This document shows, piece by piece, positions 1 through 6,294 of a DNA stretch of 20,471 bases. The stretch lies in contig CAKUDE010000036.1 of assembly GCA_934645175.1 (NCBI GenBank), positions 1 to 20,471 of the forward strand. Direction: 5' to 3'. The notes below the pieces were generated by a model. It ran no database searches, had not been told where the DNA came from, and saw only the letters and a list, made by a program, of their open reading frames with translations. A program made the translations under genes and the position numbers. Numbering within the stretch: the first letter of the stretch is position 1; each line of letters starts with the position of its first letter. The DNA comes from an uncultured Oscillospiraceae bacterium. GTDB taxonomy: Bacteria; Bacillota; Clostridia; Oscillospirales; Oscillospiraceae.

Positions 1-10
1 ACTCCGACCA

Positions 11-66
11 TGCAGAGTGTCCTTATAGGATCTGAGTATCCTGTAATGGACACTCTGCTTTTTTAT
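11..66 (+). terminator. Long hairpin terminator (plus direction)
   Basis: An 11-bp perfect stem (GCAGAGTGTCC at 12-22 with GGACACTCTGC at 48-58) is topped by a second small stem (AGGAT 27-31 with ATCCT 38-42). A T-run from 59 to 64 follows on the plus strand. This is the form of an intrinsic terminator for plus-strand transcription entering from the left of the window. On the minus strand there is no T-tail, so it would not stop the recombinase remnant by the usual mechanism. It could also mark an end of the mobile element whose remnant lies next to it; no attachment-site repeat can be seen. Confidence 0.65.
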
Positions 67-78
67 TTCCCACAAAGC

Positions 79-800
79 TCATACCGCAACCTGTTCCGGG
101 GCGTAGCTGAGTGCTACGCCTTTTCTTGTTTCCATGATAATGTCGGCCTCCGGGATCTTCCGGCGATCCGGCACATCAAAGGCACCAATGCAGTTATAGT
201 GAATATCGACACGCTGGTTGGTAACGCCGTCCTGCTTTTCAGCGTGGTACACCTCAATATGGTCTATCAGCTCTGCGACCATGCGCTTTGTAATGGTGGT
301 TGCGTCTGTGTACCGCCGTACCTTTTCAAGAAAATCGTCAATGTCCATGCGCTTGCTCTCGTCCTTTTTCAGCTCCAGCCGCAGAGCCTTGATTTTCTTT
401 GTGTTTTCGCCCTGCTCCTGTTCATAGCGTTTGGACATTTTGGCAAACCGGGCATCATCGATCTTTCCCGCTACATTGTCCTCATAGAGCCGTTCAAAGA
501 GCATATCCAGCTCCCGGTCACGGGCGGTCAGAGCGTCCAGCTCCCGCTGCTTGCGGATGCGTCCATTTTCCGCCACCTTTGCCGAGTGTCCGATCATAAC
601 TTTTATAAAGTCATTTTCGTATTCGCTGGCAAAGCAGGCTAGCCGCTTGACCTCGTACAAAACGACCTGCTCCAAGAAGTCCAGCCGGATATAGTGCGTC
701 TTGCTGCACTTGCGATAAGGAGGGAGCCTCTTTTGTATATCTTCAGCGCATTGAGTTTCCCTTTCGATGCCTCTCCGCTCGGCTTCGGTTAGAGTATGCT
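79..800 (-). pseudogene. Large serine recombinase, C-terminal remnant
   Basis: The reading frame resembles the C-terminal third of a large serine recombinase of the TnpX/conjugative-transposon type: a partial zinc-ribbon region ending in KCSKTHYIRLDFLEQVV, then a charged coiled-coil stretch (LDALTARDRELDMLFERLYEDNVAGKI split around residues 45-75 of the fragment) and a DUF4368-like end (VAELIDHIEVYHAEK). Full-length enzymes have about 500-560 residues with an N-terminal resolvase domain carrying the catalytic Ser. That domain and the central recombinase domain are absent. The frame stays open upstream to a TAG at about 801-803; the first usable start is a TTG at 675 (198 aa). Sequence before about 710 no longer looks like recombinase, so the junction probably lies near there. 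It should be catalytically dead. The final codons contain a small hairpin (GGCGTAG/CTACGCC, 101-120). Family assignment is from recognition of the motif pattern, not a search. Confidence 0.75.
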
Positions 801-805
801 AACCG
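786..805. promoter_or_regulatory. Palindromic dyad, candidate metal-repressor box (copy 1)
   Basis: CGGTTAG-N6-CTAACCG is a perfect 7-bp inverted repeat. Read on the minus strand the core is GGTTAGCATACTCTAACC, which matches the dyad at 4888-4905 (AGTTAGCATTCCCTAACC) at 15 of 18 positions. The GGTTAG/CTAACC half-sites resemble those of DtxR/IdeR operators, although there the halves are separated by one base rather than six. A DtxR-type gene remnant lies about 300 bp away. No well-placed promoter is seen directly beside this copy; on the minus strand it lies roughly 85-105 nt downstream of the candidate promoter at 896-924. The operator role is inferred. Confidence 0.45.
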
Positions 806-816
806 TTTGCCTTTTG

Positions 817-876
817 AAAAGCCACATCAGCGGCTTTTAGCACTCATTCAACGGCAGGACTGAGGCTGGCAGCCTC
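817..876. repeat. Two small hairpins in the scar region
   Basis: AAAAGCC (817-823) pairs with GGCTTTT (832-838), and GAGGCTG (862-868) pairs with CAGCCTC (870-876). Together with the dyad at 786-805 they make three close inverted repeats between the recombinase remnant and the orphan promoter. The first could work as a weak terminator. No gene is seen between about 804 and 910. Confidence 0.35.
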
Positions 877-895
877 TTGCAGTTCTTTCTTCTTT

Positions 896-924
896 ATTAT
901 ACTATCACCCCTACACAAACGCAA
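896..924 (-). promoter_or_regulatory. Orphan minus-strand promoter
   Basis: On the minus strand TTGCGT (919-924) is followed after 17 bases by a perfect TATAAT (896-901). It would fire toward the dyad and the recombinase remnant, with a start near 890. The -35 box abuts the stop of the 62-aa ORF at 911. No intact gene is visible downstream, so it probably belonged to a gene now lost, or drives the remnant. Confidence 0.5.
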
Positions 925-1099
925 GATAATTCTCAAGTTTATGAAGGAAAACTTCAAGTGGCAGTGCGTATATTTCGGTATATGCTGCTTCTTCGTGCGA
1001 TATATCGCAGTTGATTGCACTCAAAGTTTCTTCGGCAAGGGAAGATAAACAGGTCAAGGGATACAGTTCATTTAGAACCGTACCCCTTGCTAAAATCAC
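911..1099 (-). CDS. Small unrecognised protein, 62 aa
   Basis: This is a 62-aa frame with a GTG start that overlaps the TGA of the truncated DtxR-type frame by four bases (GTGA), ending in LPLEVFLHKLENYLAFV. The sequence is acidic and mixed, with no membrane segment and no motif I recognise. In-frame sequence continues upstream of the GTG without a stop for at least 24 codons, through the DtxR start region, so the frame may be the 3' end of a longer gene brought here by the rearrangement rather than a true small gene. Coupled translation from the 24-codon frame is possible. Function unknown. Confidence 0.3.
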   Translation of the reverse strand: MILARGTVLNELYPLTCLSSLAEETLSAINCDISHEEAAYTEIYALPLEVFLHKLENYLAFV

Positions 1100-1170
1100 T
1101 GCATTTCTCTCTTTTTCCGCAGTATCAGTATCGCCTCCGGATAGTCCTCGCCCGATGCATGGATTGCCAT
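1096..1170 (-). pseudogene. DtxR/MntR-type metal-dependent repressor, N-terminal fragment
   Basis: The 24-codon frame begins MAIHASGEDYPEAILIL, which closely resembles the N-terminus of DtxR/MntR/IdeR-family regulators in Clostridia (commonly M-x-I-H-x-S-G-E-D-Y-L-E-A-I-L). These are normally 120-220 aa and sense Fe2+ or Mn2+. After RKKREMQ the frame hits TGA, before the helix-turn-helix and all metal ligands, so the product cannot be a working repressor. An AAGGG Shine-Dalgarno lies 5 bases before the ATG, and the start is only 10 bases after the stop of the second ABC gene, which suggests it was the last gene of the transporter operon. The break is probably tied to insertion or deletion of the mobile DNA at 1-1090. 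Identification rests on about 20 residues. Confidence 0.6.
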
Positions 1171-1180
1171 AATGGCCCTT

Positions 1181-2926
1181 CTATACGCGCAGTTTCCAAT
1201 CCGCCGCCGCGGTTTGCAGTTCTACCAGCTTGCGGTACAAGCCGTTCTTCTGCATCAGTTCCTCATGGGTCCCGCTTTCGGCAACCGTGCCGCCGTCCAG
1301 AACAACGATCTTGTCGGCGTTCTCCACCGTTCGCATCCGATGGGCGATGATGAGTACGGTTTTGCCTTTTACCAGACGTGTAATTGCCTCTTGGATTTCC
1401 GTCTCGTTGTCCACATCCAGAGAGGCCGTCGCCTCATCCAGCAGGATCACGGGAGCGTCCTTCAAAAGCGCACGGGCAATGGACAGCCGCTGGCATTCGC
1501 CGCCGGACAGGGTCGAGCCGTTTTCTCCGATGACGGTCTGGTAGCCTTCCGGCAGCTTCTCAATGAACGCATCGCAGTTGGCGGCTTTCGCGGCAGCCAT
1601 CACACCCTCGTCTGTGGCGTTCTTGCGGCCTACACGGATGTTCTCCATCACAGTGTTGTTGAACAGCACGACATTCTGGAATACCACGGAGAAGTCCTTC
1701 ATCAGGGCTGTCGAGTCGATAGGCGCAATGTCCGTGCCACCCAGGGTGATTTTGCCGCTGTCCACCGGATAAAATCCTGCGGCAAGGTTTGCAATGGTGC
1801 TCTTTCCGCCGCCGGAGGGACCGACCAGCGCCGTGACCTGCCCCTGCTTTGCGGTGAAGGAGACATCCGTCAGCACCGGCTTCCCGGGTTCATAAGAGAA
1901 GCCCACATGGCCGAAGGTAATGTCGTAGCCGTTGGTACGATACTCCTTCGTGCCGTTCTCCTCCGGGTAGTTCTGAATGGCCTTCAGTCGATCCACCTGC
2001 AGGTCCACATTGAAGAGCTCCGCCATATTGGTCATAGCTCCGGAGAGCGGATCATAGAGTCGGGAGGCAGCGATGAGGAACATAATGTAGGCAAAGAGCG
2101 AGGTTTCACCGTGGAGCATCAGCGTGTTGCCCACAACGATCACCGTCGCCAGCCCCAGCCGCAGGAACATCTGCCCGGCAGTGACCAGGCTGGCCGTTGC
2201 CGTTTCCGAGGAAATCTGCGACTTCTCGGCGGCGTCAATTTTGGCATCCAGCTTTTTGAGGTATTCCTCTTCCAGATTGCAGGCCTTGATATCCTGTACC
2301 GTCTCCAGGCATTCCTGAACGCCGTCCGCCAGGGTGAGCTTGGCAGCGATGTGCTTCTTGCCCAGTTTCATCTGCAGCTTTCGGGAAAACAGAACGATGG
2401 CGAAGGCTACCGGTGCCACCCAGAGCAGTGCAAGACCCATTCGCCAATCGTAGATTAAAAGGGCAATGCAGATGATGGCCGTCGAAAGAATTGCCCCCCA
2501 GAACTGGGCCACGGTGTGGGAAAAAGCGTGCTCGAAGCCCGCACAGTCTCCCATGATGGTACCGGTCAGGTCAGCAAGATCCCGTTCCTGGAAGAAACGC
2601 AGGGGCAGCGTCCGCAGCTTTTCTGCCAGTGTAATGCGGCGGCGCTCACTTTCCTGATAGGTTCCCAAATAAGTCACGGTGTACTGAATATAGTGCAGGA
2701 GGAAAATGACCGCCAGGATGACGATCCCGATGCCGGTATACAGCAAGGCATTGGTGCTTTTCTCACCTTCGCCCAGCAGCGGCGCCAGGAACGCATTCAG
2801 CACATAGGCCAGCAGCGCCACCGGCAGCATCAGACTGATGTAAGCCAGTGCGGAGTAGACGATACCCTGAAAGAGGTCCCTTGCGCCCTCTTTACTGAGG
2901 GCGTACTTTTTCTGAAGATATTTCAT
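1181..2926 (-). CDS. ABC half-transporter (TM domain + ATPase), second of pair
   Basis: This 581-aa protein has an N-terminal exporter-type six-helix membrane domain (about residues 15-310) and a C-terminal ATPase. Visible motifs are Walker A GPSGGGKST (near 367), signature LSGGECQRL (near 472), Walker B VILLDEATASLD (near 490) and the H-loop IAHRM (near 525). The ATG at 2926 follows AAAGGAGGGCAAATAATC and is preferred over an in-frame upstream start at 2983, which would overlap the preceding gene. It very likely forms a heterodimer with the product of the gene just upstream. AraC-linked pairs of this fold include siderophore or metal importers of the YbtPQ/IrtAB type, and the adjacent DtxR-type remnant fits such a role. 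The substrate is inferred, and a multidrug or peptide exporter cannot be excluded. Confidence 0.85.
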   Translation of the reverse strand: MKYLQKKYALSKEGARDLFQGIVYSALAYISLMLPVALLAYVLNAFLAPLLGEGEKSTNALLYTGIGIVILAVIFLLHYIQYTVTYLGTYQESERRRITLAEKLRTLPLRFFQERDLADLTGTIMGDCAGFEHAFSHTVAQFWGAILSTAIICIALLIYDWRMGLALLWVAPVAFAIVLFSRKLQMKLGKKHIAAKLTLADGVQECLETVQDIKACNLEEEYLKKLDAKIDAAEKSQISSETATASLVTAGQMFLRLGLATVIVVGNTLMLHGETSLFAYIMFLIAASRLYDPLSGAMTNMAELFNVDLQVDRLKAIQNYPEENGTKEYRTNGYDITFGHVGFSYEPGKPVLTDVSFTAKQGQVTALVGPSGGGKSTIANLAAGFYPVDSGKITLGGTDIAPIDSTALMKDFSVVFQNVVLFNNTVMENIRVGRKNATDEGVMAAAKAANCDAFIEKLPEGYQTVIGENGSTLSGGECQRLSIARALLKDAPVILLDEATASLDVDNETEIQEAITRLVKGKTVLIIAHRMRTVENADKIVVLDGGTVAESGTHEELMQKNGLYRKLVELQTAAADWKLRV

Positions 2927-4724
2927 GATTATTTGCCCTCCTTTCCGACTTTCCAACTGACGGATGTCTGGTAATTGTGCCACATGGCGGCATAACGGCC
3001 ATCTGCGGCCAGCAGCGTTTGATGGGTGCCTCTCTCTCTGCGATCTTACCGCTCACAAACACCAAGATCTCATTGGCATCCTGCACGGTGGACAGACGAT
3101 GGGCAATCATCAGAACCGTCTTTTTCTCCGTCAGCTTTTCAAAGGCAAGCTGAATCTGGTGCTCGTTTTCGGCATCCGCAAAGGCGGTAGCCTCATCCAG
3201 AACGATAATCGGTGCGTCCTTCAGAATGGCTCTTGCCAGTGCAATGCGCTGGTTCTCGCCGCCGGAGAGATAGGTGCCGCCGCTGCCAACAACGGTATCC
3301 AGCCCATTGGGAAGCCGGTCAATGATCTCCCTGCACTGGGCAGCCTCGGCAGCGCGGAGGACTTCCTCACGGGTAGCGTCCGGCCGGGCGGCTCGGATAT
3401 TTTCCAGCAGCGTGTCCTTAAAGAGCTTCGTATTCTGAAAGACAAAGGCGATTTGCTTCATCAGGGCCTGCTTGCTGATCTGCCGTACATCTACGCCGCC
3501 AACCAGAACACGGCCCTCGGTTGCATCATAAAAGCGGGGAATCAGTTGCGCCGCCGTAGACTTGCCGCTGCCGGAAGTGCCTACCAGAGCTACCGTTTTC
3601 CCAGCCGGAATTTCAAACGAAACATGGTCAAGCGCTTTTTCGTTGGTGCCCGGATAGTTGAAGGAAACATTTTCAAAGGATACGGAATCGTCCTTGGGCT
3701 GCTGCGGGTGCTCCGTTTCCGCCAGAGGCTGCTCCTTCAGCACACTTTCAATGCGGTTCACGGCGCTTTTTGCAGCCATCAGCTGCTCGCCGGAGAACAT
3801 GACACGGCTCATCATCGTGGTACAGATGGGGGTAAACAGGCTGTAGAACAGGAAATCCAGCAGCACATCCTGATAGGCCGCCTGACCGGTGACGCCGGAG
3901 AGAATCATGCAGGCAATGGGAATCAGCAGAACGAAGGTTCCGTTCAGCGCCACATTGAAGCCTGTCAGCGGAATGCGACATTTCAGTGCATAGCCGGATG
4001 CATACTTTTCATATTCCTCGATGGCGGCATGAAAGTTTTTGAAGGAGTAGACCGTCTGCCGGAACACCTTCACTACAGGGATGCCGCGGATATATTCCAC
4101 CGCTTCCTTATTCATGGTTTCCAAGGCAGTCATATAGCCTTCCATAAAGTGAGCATTGTCGCCGCCCATCATCTGTTTCATGAAGAAAAAGCTGATGGCC
4201 AAGGGGACAAGGCAGCACAGTCCCAACCGCCAATCAAAGGTGAATATCAACACGAGCACCGCAACGGGCATCACCACAGCGCCCGTCAGATCCGGGAGCT
4301 GGTGTGCCAGAAACTCTTCCGTCAGCCCGGCGTTGTCGTCAATGATCTTCCGCAGCCGTCCGCTGGCATTCTGACTGAAATAGCCCAGCGGCAGCGTGAC
4401 GATATGGTGCAGGGCTGCCTTGCGCATACTGGAGGCCGTGCGGAAAGCGGCCAAGTGAGAACAGCACAAAGCGAGAAAATACAACAGAATACTCAGGACG
4501 GAAAAACCCACCGCCCACCATGCGTAAGCCCCGCTGTTGGCAGCAAGGCTCATGTTTCCTGCCACCAGTGCGTTCAGCAGGTCACGCACCACAAACCAGA
4601 TGCAAACAAACGGGATTACGGAAAGCACCGTACTAAGTCCGGCAAGAACCATGCCGAAGATTGTGAGCCAGTGCCGATTTCCCGCATAGGCAAACATTCT
4701 GGAAATCTCGGAATCCTTTTTCAC
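2892..4724 (-). CDS. ABC half-transporter, first of pair, with 3' frameshift
   Basis: The 610-aa frame is a TM-ATPase half-transporter. Membrane helices span about residues 15-310; Walker A GTSGSGKST lies near 378, signature LSGGENQRI near 485, Walker B IIVLDEATAFAD near 503 and the H-loop IAHRLSTV near 538. GTG at 4724 is the start, 8 bases after AAAGGAGG. In the CT-repeat at 3030-3039 the frame slips: it reads KIAEREAPIKRCW and runs on to a stop at 2892, inside the next gene. With one CT unit fewer it would read KIAERGTHQTLLAADGRYAAMW and stop at TAA 2929-2931, two bases before the next ATG, giving 597 aa. All catalytic motifs lie before the shift, so the ATPase may still work with a foreign tail. 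Probable partner of the downstream half-transporter. Sequencing error or a true slippage mutation are both possible. Confidence 0.82.
   Translation of the reverse strand: MKKDSEISRMFAYAGNRHWLTIFGMVLAGLSTVLSVIPFVCIWFVVRDLLNALVAGNMSLAANSGAYAWWAVGFSVLSILLYFLALCCSHLAAFRTASSMRKAALHHIVTLPLGYFSQNASGRLRKIIDDNAGLTEEFLAHQLPDLTGAVVMPVAVLVLIFTFDWRLGLCCLVPLAISFFFMKQMMGGDNAHFMEGYMTALETMNKEAVEYIRGIPVVKVFRQTVYSFKNFHAAIEEYEKYASGYALKCRIPLTGFNVALNGTFVLLIPIACMILSGVTGQAAYQDVLLDFLFYSLFTPICTTMMSRVMFSGEQLMAAKSAVNRIESVLKEQPLAETEHPQQPKDDSVSFENVSFNYPGTNEKALDHVSFEIPAGKTVALVGTSGSGKSTAAQLIPRFYDATEGRVLVGGVDVRQISKQALMKQIAFVFQNTKLFKDTLLENIRAARPDATREEVLRAAEAAQCREIIDRLPNGLDTVVGSGGTYLSGGENQRIALARAILKDAPIIVLDEATAFADAENEHQIQLAFEKLTEKKTVLMIAHRLSTVQDANEILVFVSGKIAEREAPIKRCWPQMAVMPPCGTITRHPSVGKSERRANNHEISSEKVRPQ
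3030..3039. repeat. (CT)5 dinucleotide repeat causing a frameshift
   Basis: Five CT units on the plus strand (AG on the coding strand) lie in the 3' part of the first ABC gene. Four units restore the family-typical C-terminus and a stop placed just before the next gene; five give a 44-residue altered tail. Short tandem repeats of this kind are slippage-prone. Confidence 0.7.
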
Positions 4725-4882
4725 GAGAATTGTACCTCCTTTGTTCTTTGGGAAAAGTGGCAGAGGTCGGAGTTTTCTCTGACACCTGCCGCCATTCTCT
4801 TTTGCTCAGACGGATTTTCGGTGCAGAACAGTAAGCTGACGTTTTTTTCTGTTTCATGAATGGTCGTCCTTCTGAAAAAAGC

Positions 4883-4910
4883 GGCGCAGTTAGCATTCCC
4901 TAACCGCACC
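4883..4910 (-). terminator. Hairpin between araC-type gene and ABC genes; also dyad copy 2
   Basis: On the minus strand GGTGCGGTTAG pairs with CTAACTGCGCC (11 bp with two G-U pairs, 6-base loop) and is followed by GCTTTTTTC (T-run 4875-4880). This fits an intrinsic terminator for the AraC gene 60 bases upstream. The central 18 bp (4888-4905) are also the second copy of the GTTAG-N6-CTAAC dyad. The hairpin starts two or three bases before the predicted transcription start of the ABC operon promoter, so the same bases may serve as terminator, operator and 5' stem-loop. Confidence 0.6.
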
Positions 4911-4914
4911 ACAT

Positions 4915-4943
4915 ATTTTAAAAGAATCCATTCGGGATTACAA
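4915..4943 (-). promoter_or_regulatory. Promoter for the ABC transporter genes
   Basis: TTGTAA (4938-4943) and TAAAAT (4915-4920) are separated by 17 bases on the minus strand, giving a start near 4908. The leader to the GTG at 4724 would be about 185 nt. The start point falls inside the dyad/hairpin at 4883-4910, where a repressor would block initiation. The -35 box is weak (4 of 6), as is common when an activator such as the AraC-family protein helps. Confidence 0.5.
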
Positions 4944-4970
4944 TGACTGAGCAGACTGTTTTCTATCCAT

Positions 4971-5984
4971 TCAGACTTCCTTACGGTATGCTGTCGGCGT
5001 GACGCCATACTCTGCACAAAATGCCGATGTAAATTTGTTGGGATTCTGATAACCGATCTGCAAAGCAATCTCACCGACAGTAGCTCGGCTCTCTTTGAGC
5101 AATCGTTCCGACACCTGCAGGCGATATTTTTTCATGTAGGCGTAGACGGAATCCCCGTAAACACCGCGGAAACACTTTTTCAAGACCGTCGGCGAGATGT
5201 CGAACCGTTCCGACAGTTCGTCAATGGGATAATGCTCCGAAAAATGCTCTACCAGAAATGCGTGAATCTGCTTGATGGTCTCGATCTGCGCAGCCGGAAA
5301 GGCTGCATGTTTTTCAGAGCCCTCCGGCAATTCGAGTCCCGTCAAAATCAGCAGCAGCTCCAACACCTTAACACGAATATATCCTCTGCGTATGGTGGGT
5401 GGGACTTTGTATAGTTCCGAAAAGATGTGCTCTACAGTAGAATCCACCCGGATGATCGTAAATTCTTCCGAGCGGGACAGAACTTTGACCCGGTCGAGAT
5501 CTACAGCCAGCAATCCCAGCACCATTTTCATTTCCTCCGTAATCGCAGAAAAGTCAATGGTCACGGTAATGCCGTGATAGTGTGAGGTTGGGAACTCGGA
5601 CTGGTGGGCGCTTTCGTGCAGCGAGCAGAAAGAAAGATCACCTGCAGACATATAGCAGTATTGATTTTTGCTGAATAAGCACTCGCACCGCCCTTCTTTG
5701 CAGTAGTTGATCTCCATAACATGAGGAGCCGGCTGCTGATGTTTATTGCAGTAGGCCATGTGCATATCGTTGTAAACAAGCTCAATGCCGGGAAACGCCC
5801 GATACAGCGTAATGTCTCCTGTGCCGCTTTCATTCTCTAAACGAAGGCAATTGTCGCCGCAATCTGTCGAATCGTTTTCCTGGGTGGAAGCACCGTACAG
5901 GTCAAGACTTGTAAACCTGCCGGATCTGGCCACATTTGTTTCTGAGAGCAAGATATTTTTTGCCATTTCATAGGGGTTGTCCAT
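4971..5984 (-). CDS. AraC-family transcriptional regulator
   Basis: This 337-aa protein ends in a typical AraC double helix-turn-helix (about residues 238-335: IDELSERFDISPTVLKKCF, then VGEIALQIGYQNPNKFTSAF and GVTPTAYRKEV). The N-terminal 200 residues are a ligand-sensing domain of the type found in regulators beside iron/siderophore ABC pairs. It is rich in cysteine (C42, C46, C79, C95, C100, C102, C110, C120). The ATG at 5984 is used; an in-frame ATG six codons later is an alternative, because the upstream Shine-Dalgarno is weak. It lies upstream of, and on the same strand as, the two ABC genes, and most likely activates them, perhaps in response to an imported metal chelate, as YbtA does in Yersinia. 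The ligand is unknown. Confidence 0.88.
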   Translation of the reverse strand: MDNPYEMAKNILLSETNVARSGRFTSLDLYGASTQENDSTDCGDNCLRLENESGTGDITLYRAFPGIELVYNDMHMAYCNKHQQPAPHVMEINYCKEGRCECLFSKNQYCYMSAGDLSFCSLHESAHQSEFPTSHYHGITVTIDFSAITEEMKMVLGLLAVDLDRVKVLSRSEEFTIIRVDSTVEHIFSELYKVPPTIRRGYIRVKVLELLLILTGLELPEGSEKHAAFPAAQIETIKQIHAFLVEHFSEHYPIDELSERFDISPTVLKKCFRGVYGDSVYAYMKKYRLQVSERLLKESRATVGEIALQIGYQNPNKFTSAFCAEYGVTPTAYRKEV

Positions 5985-6127
5985 CTATTTATCGCCTACC
6001 ATTCCAAAGCGTCTATCCAAAGGAAGCACTCGACTCCATCGGCGTAAAGCCAGAGGAGCAGGAGCAGGTCATTGCCACCATCCACCGCTGCCGCCAGCCG
6101 GAATCAATATGTCACCTTCTAAGCTGA
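5985..6127 (+). pseudogene. Possible coding fragment upstream of araC-type gene
   Basis: Between the AraC gene and the terminator at 6295 there is no convincing gene. One plus-strand frame reads EALDSIGVKPEEQEQVIATI and looks protein-like before stopping near 6127 (CHLLS). It has no proper start or Shine-Dalgarno in front of it and no family I recognise. It may be the broken 3' end of an older gene, or chance. The rest (6128-6290) holds the AraC promoter and two inverted repeats. Confidence 0.2.
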
Positions 6128-6186
6128 ACCCGGCAGATCCTTACCGGATTATTCCTGCATTTAATCGAGTCTCAAGGGCGGAGAAT

Positions 6187-6205
6187 GATTTTTCCGAGAA
6201 AAATC
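6187..6205. repeat. Inverted repeat at the 5' end of the araC-type leader
   Basis: GATTTTTC and GAAAAATC form a perfect 8-bp stem with a 3-base loop. In the transcript from the promoter at 6215-6243 it would begin within a few bases of the 5' end, where it could protect the mRNA or act as a regulator site. Confidence 0.4.
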
Positions 6206-6208
6206 ACT

Positions 6209-6243
6209 GCATATATTATATGCGAAAATATCCCCAAAAGCAA
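6209..6243 (-). promoter_or_regulatory. Promoter of the araC-type gene with overlapping palindrome
   Basis: On the minus strand TTGCTT (6238-6243), 17 bases, then a perfect TATAAT (6215-6220) give a start near 6208 and a leader of about 224 nt. The 15-bp palindrome GCATATATTATATGC (6209-6223) covers the -10 box and is a natural candidate operator for autoregulation, though AT-rich palindromes can arise from the -10 sequence itself. Confidence 0.5.
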
Positions 6244-6294
6244 CAGATTACAAGAAACTGCGCGCCTTGGAGGTGAGCATTACGAGAAAACTGA

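Noticed and set aside
750..765. Possible gene start AAAGGGAAACTCAATG on the minus strand downstream of the dyad copy 1
   Set aside because: The ATG frame reads Met-Arg-stop. It may be the relic of a start of a lost gene, but nothing codes behind it.
1172..2458. A 428-codon plus-strand frame antisense to the second ABC gene
   Set aside because: Shadow of the ABC gene; no motif, no Shine-Dalgarno, composition typical of antisense frames.
2964..4859. A 631-codon plus-strand frame antisense to the first ABC gene
   Set aside because: It runs opposite a clear ABC transporter with all ATPase motifs; rich in His, Gln and Arg with no recognisable domain or ribosome-binding site.
4633..4896. An 87-codon minus-strand frame across the ABC leader
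   Set aside because: Half of it overlaps the real ABC gene start in another frame, it begins in the terminator stem and has no good ribosome-binding site. A short leader peptide cannot be fully excluded.
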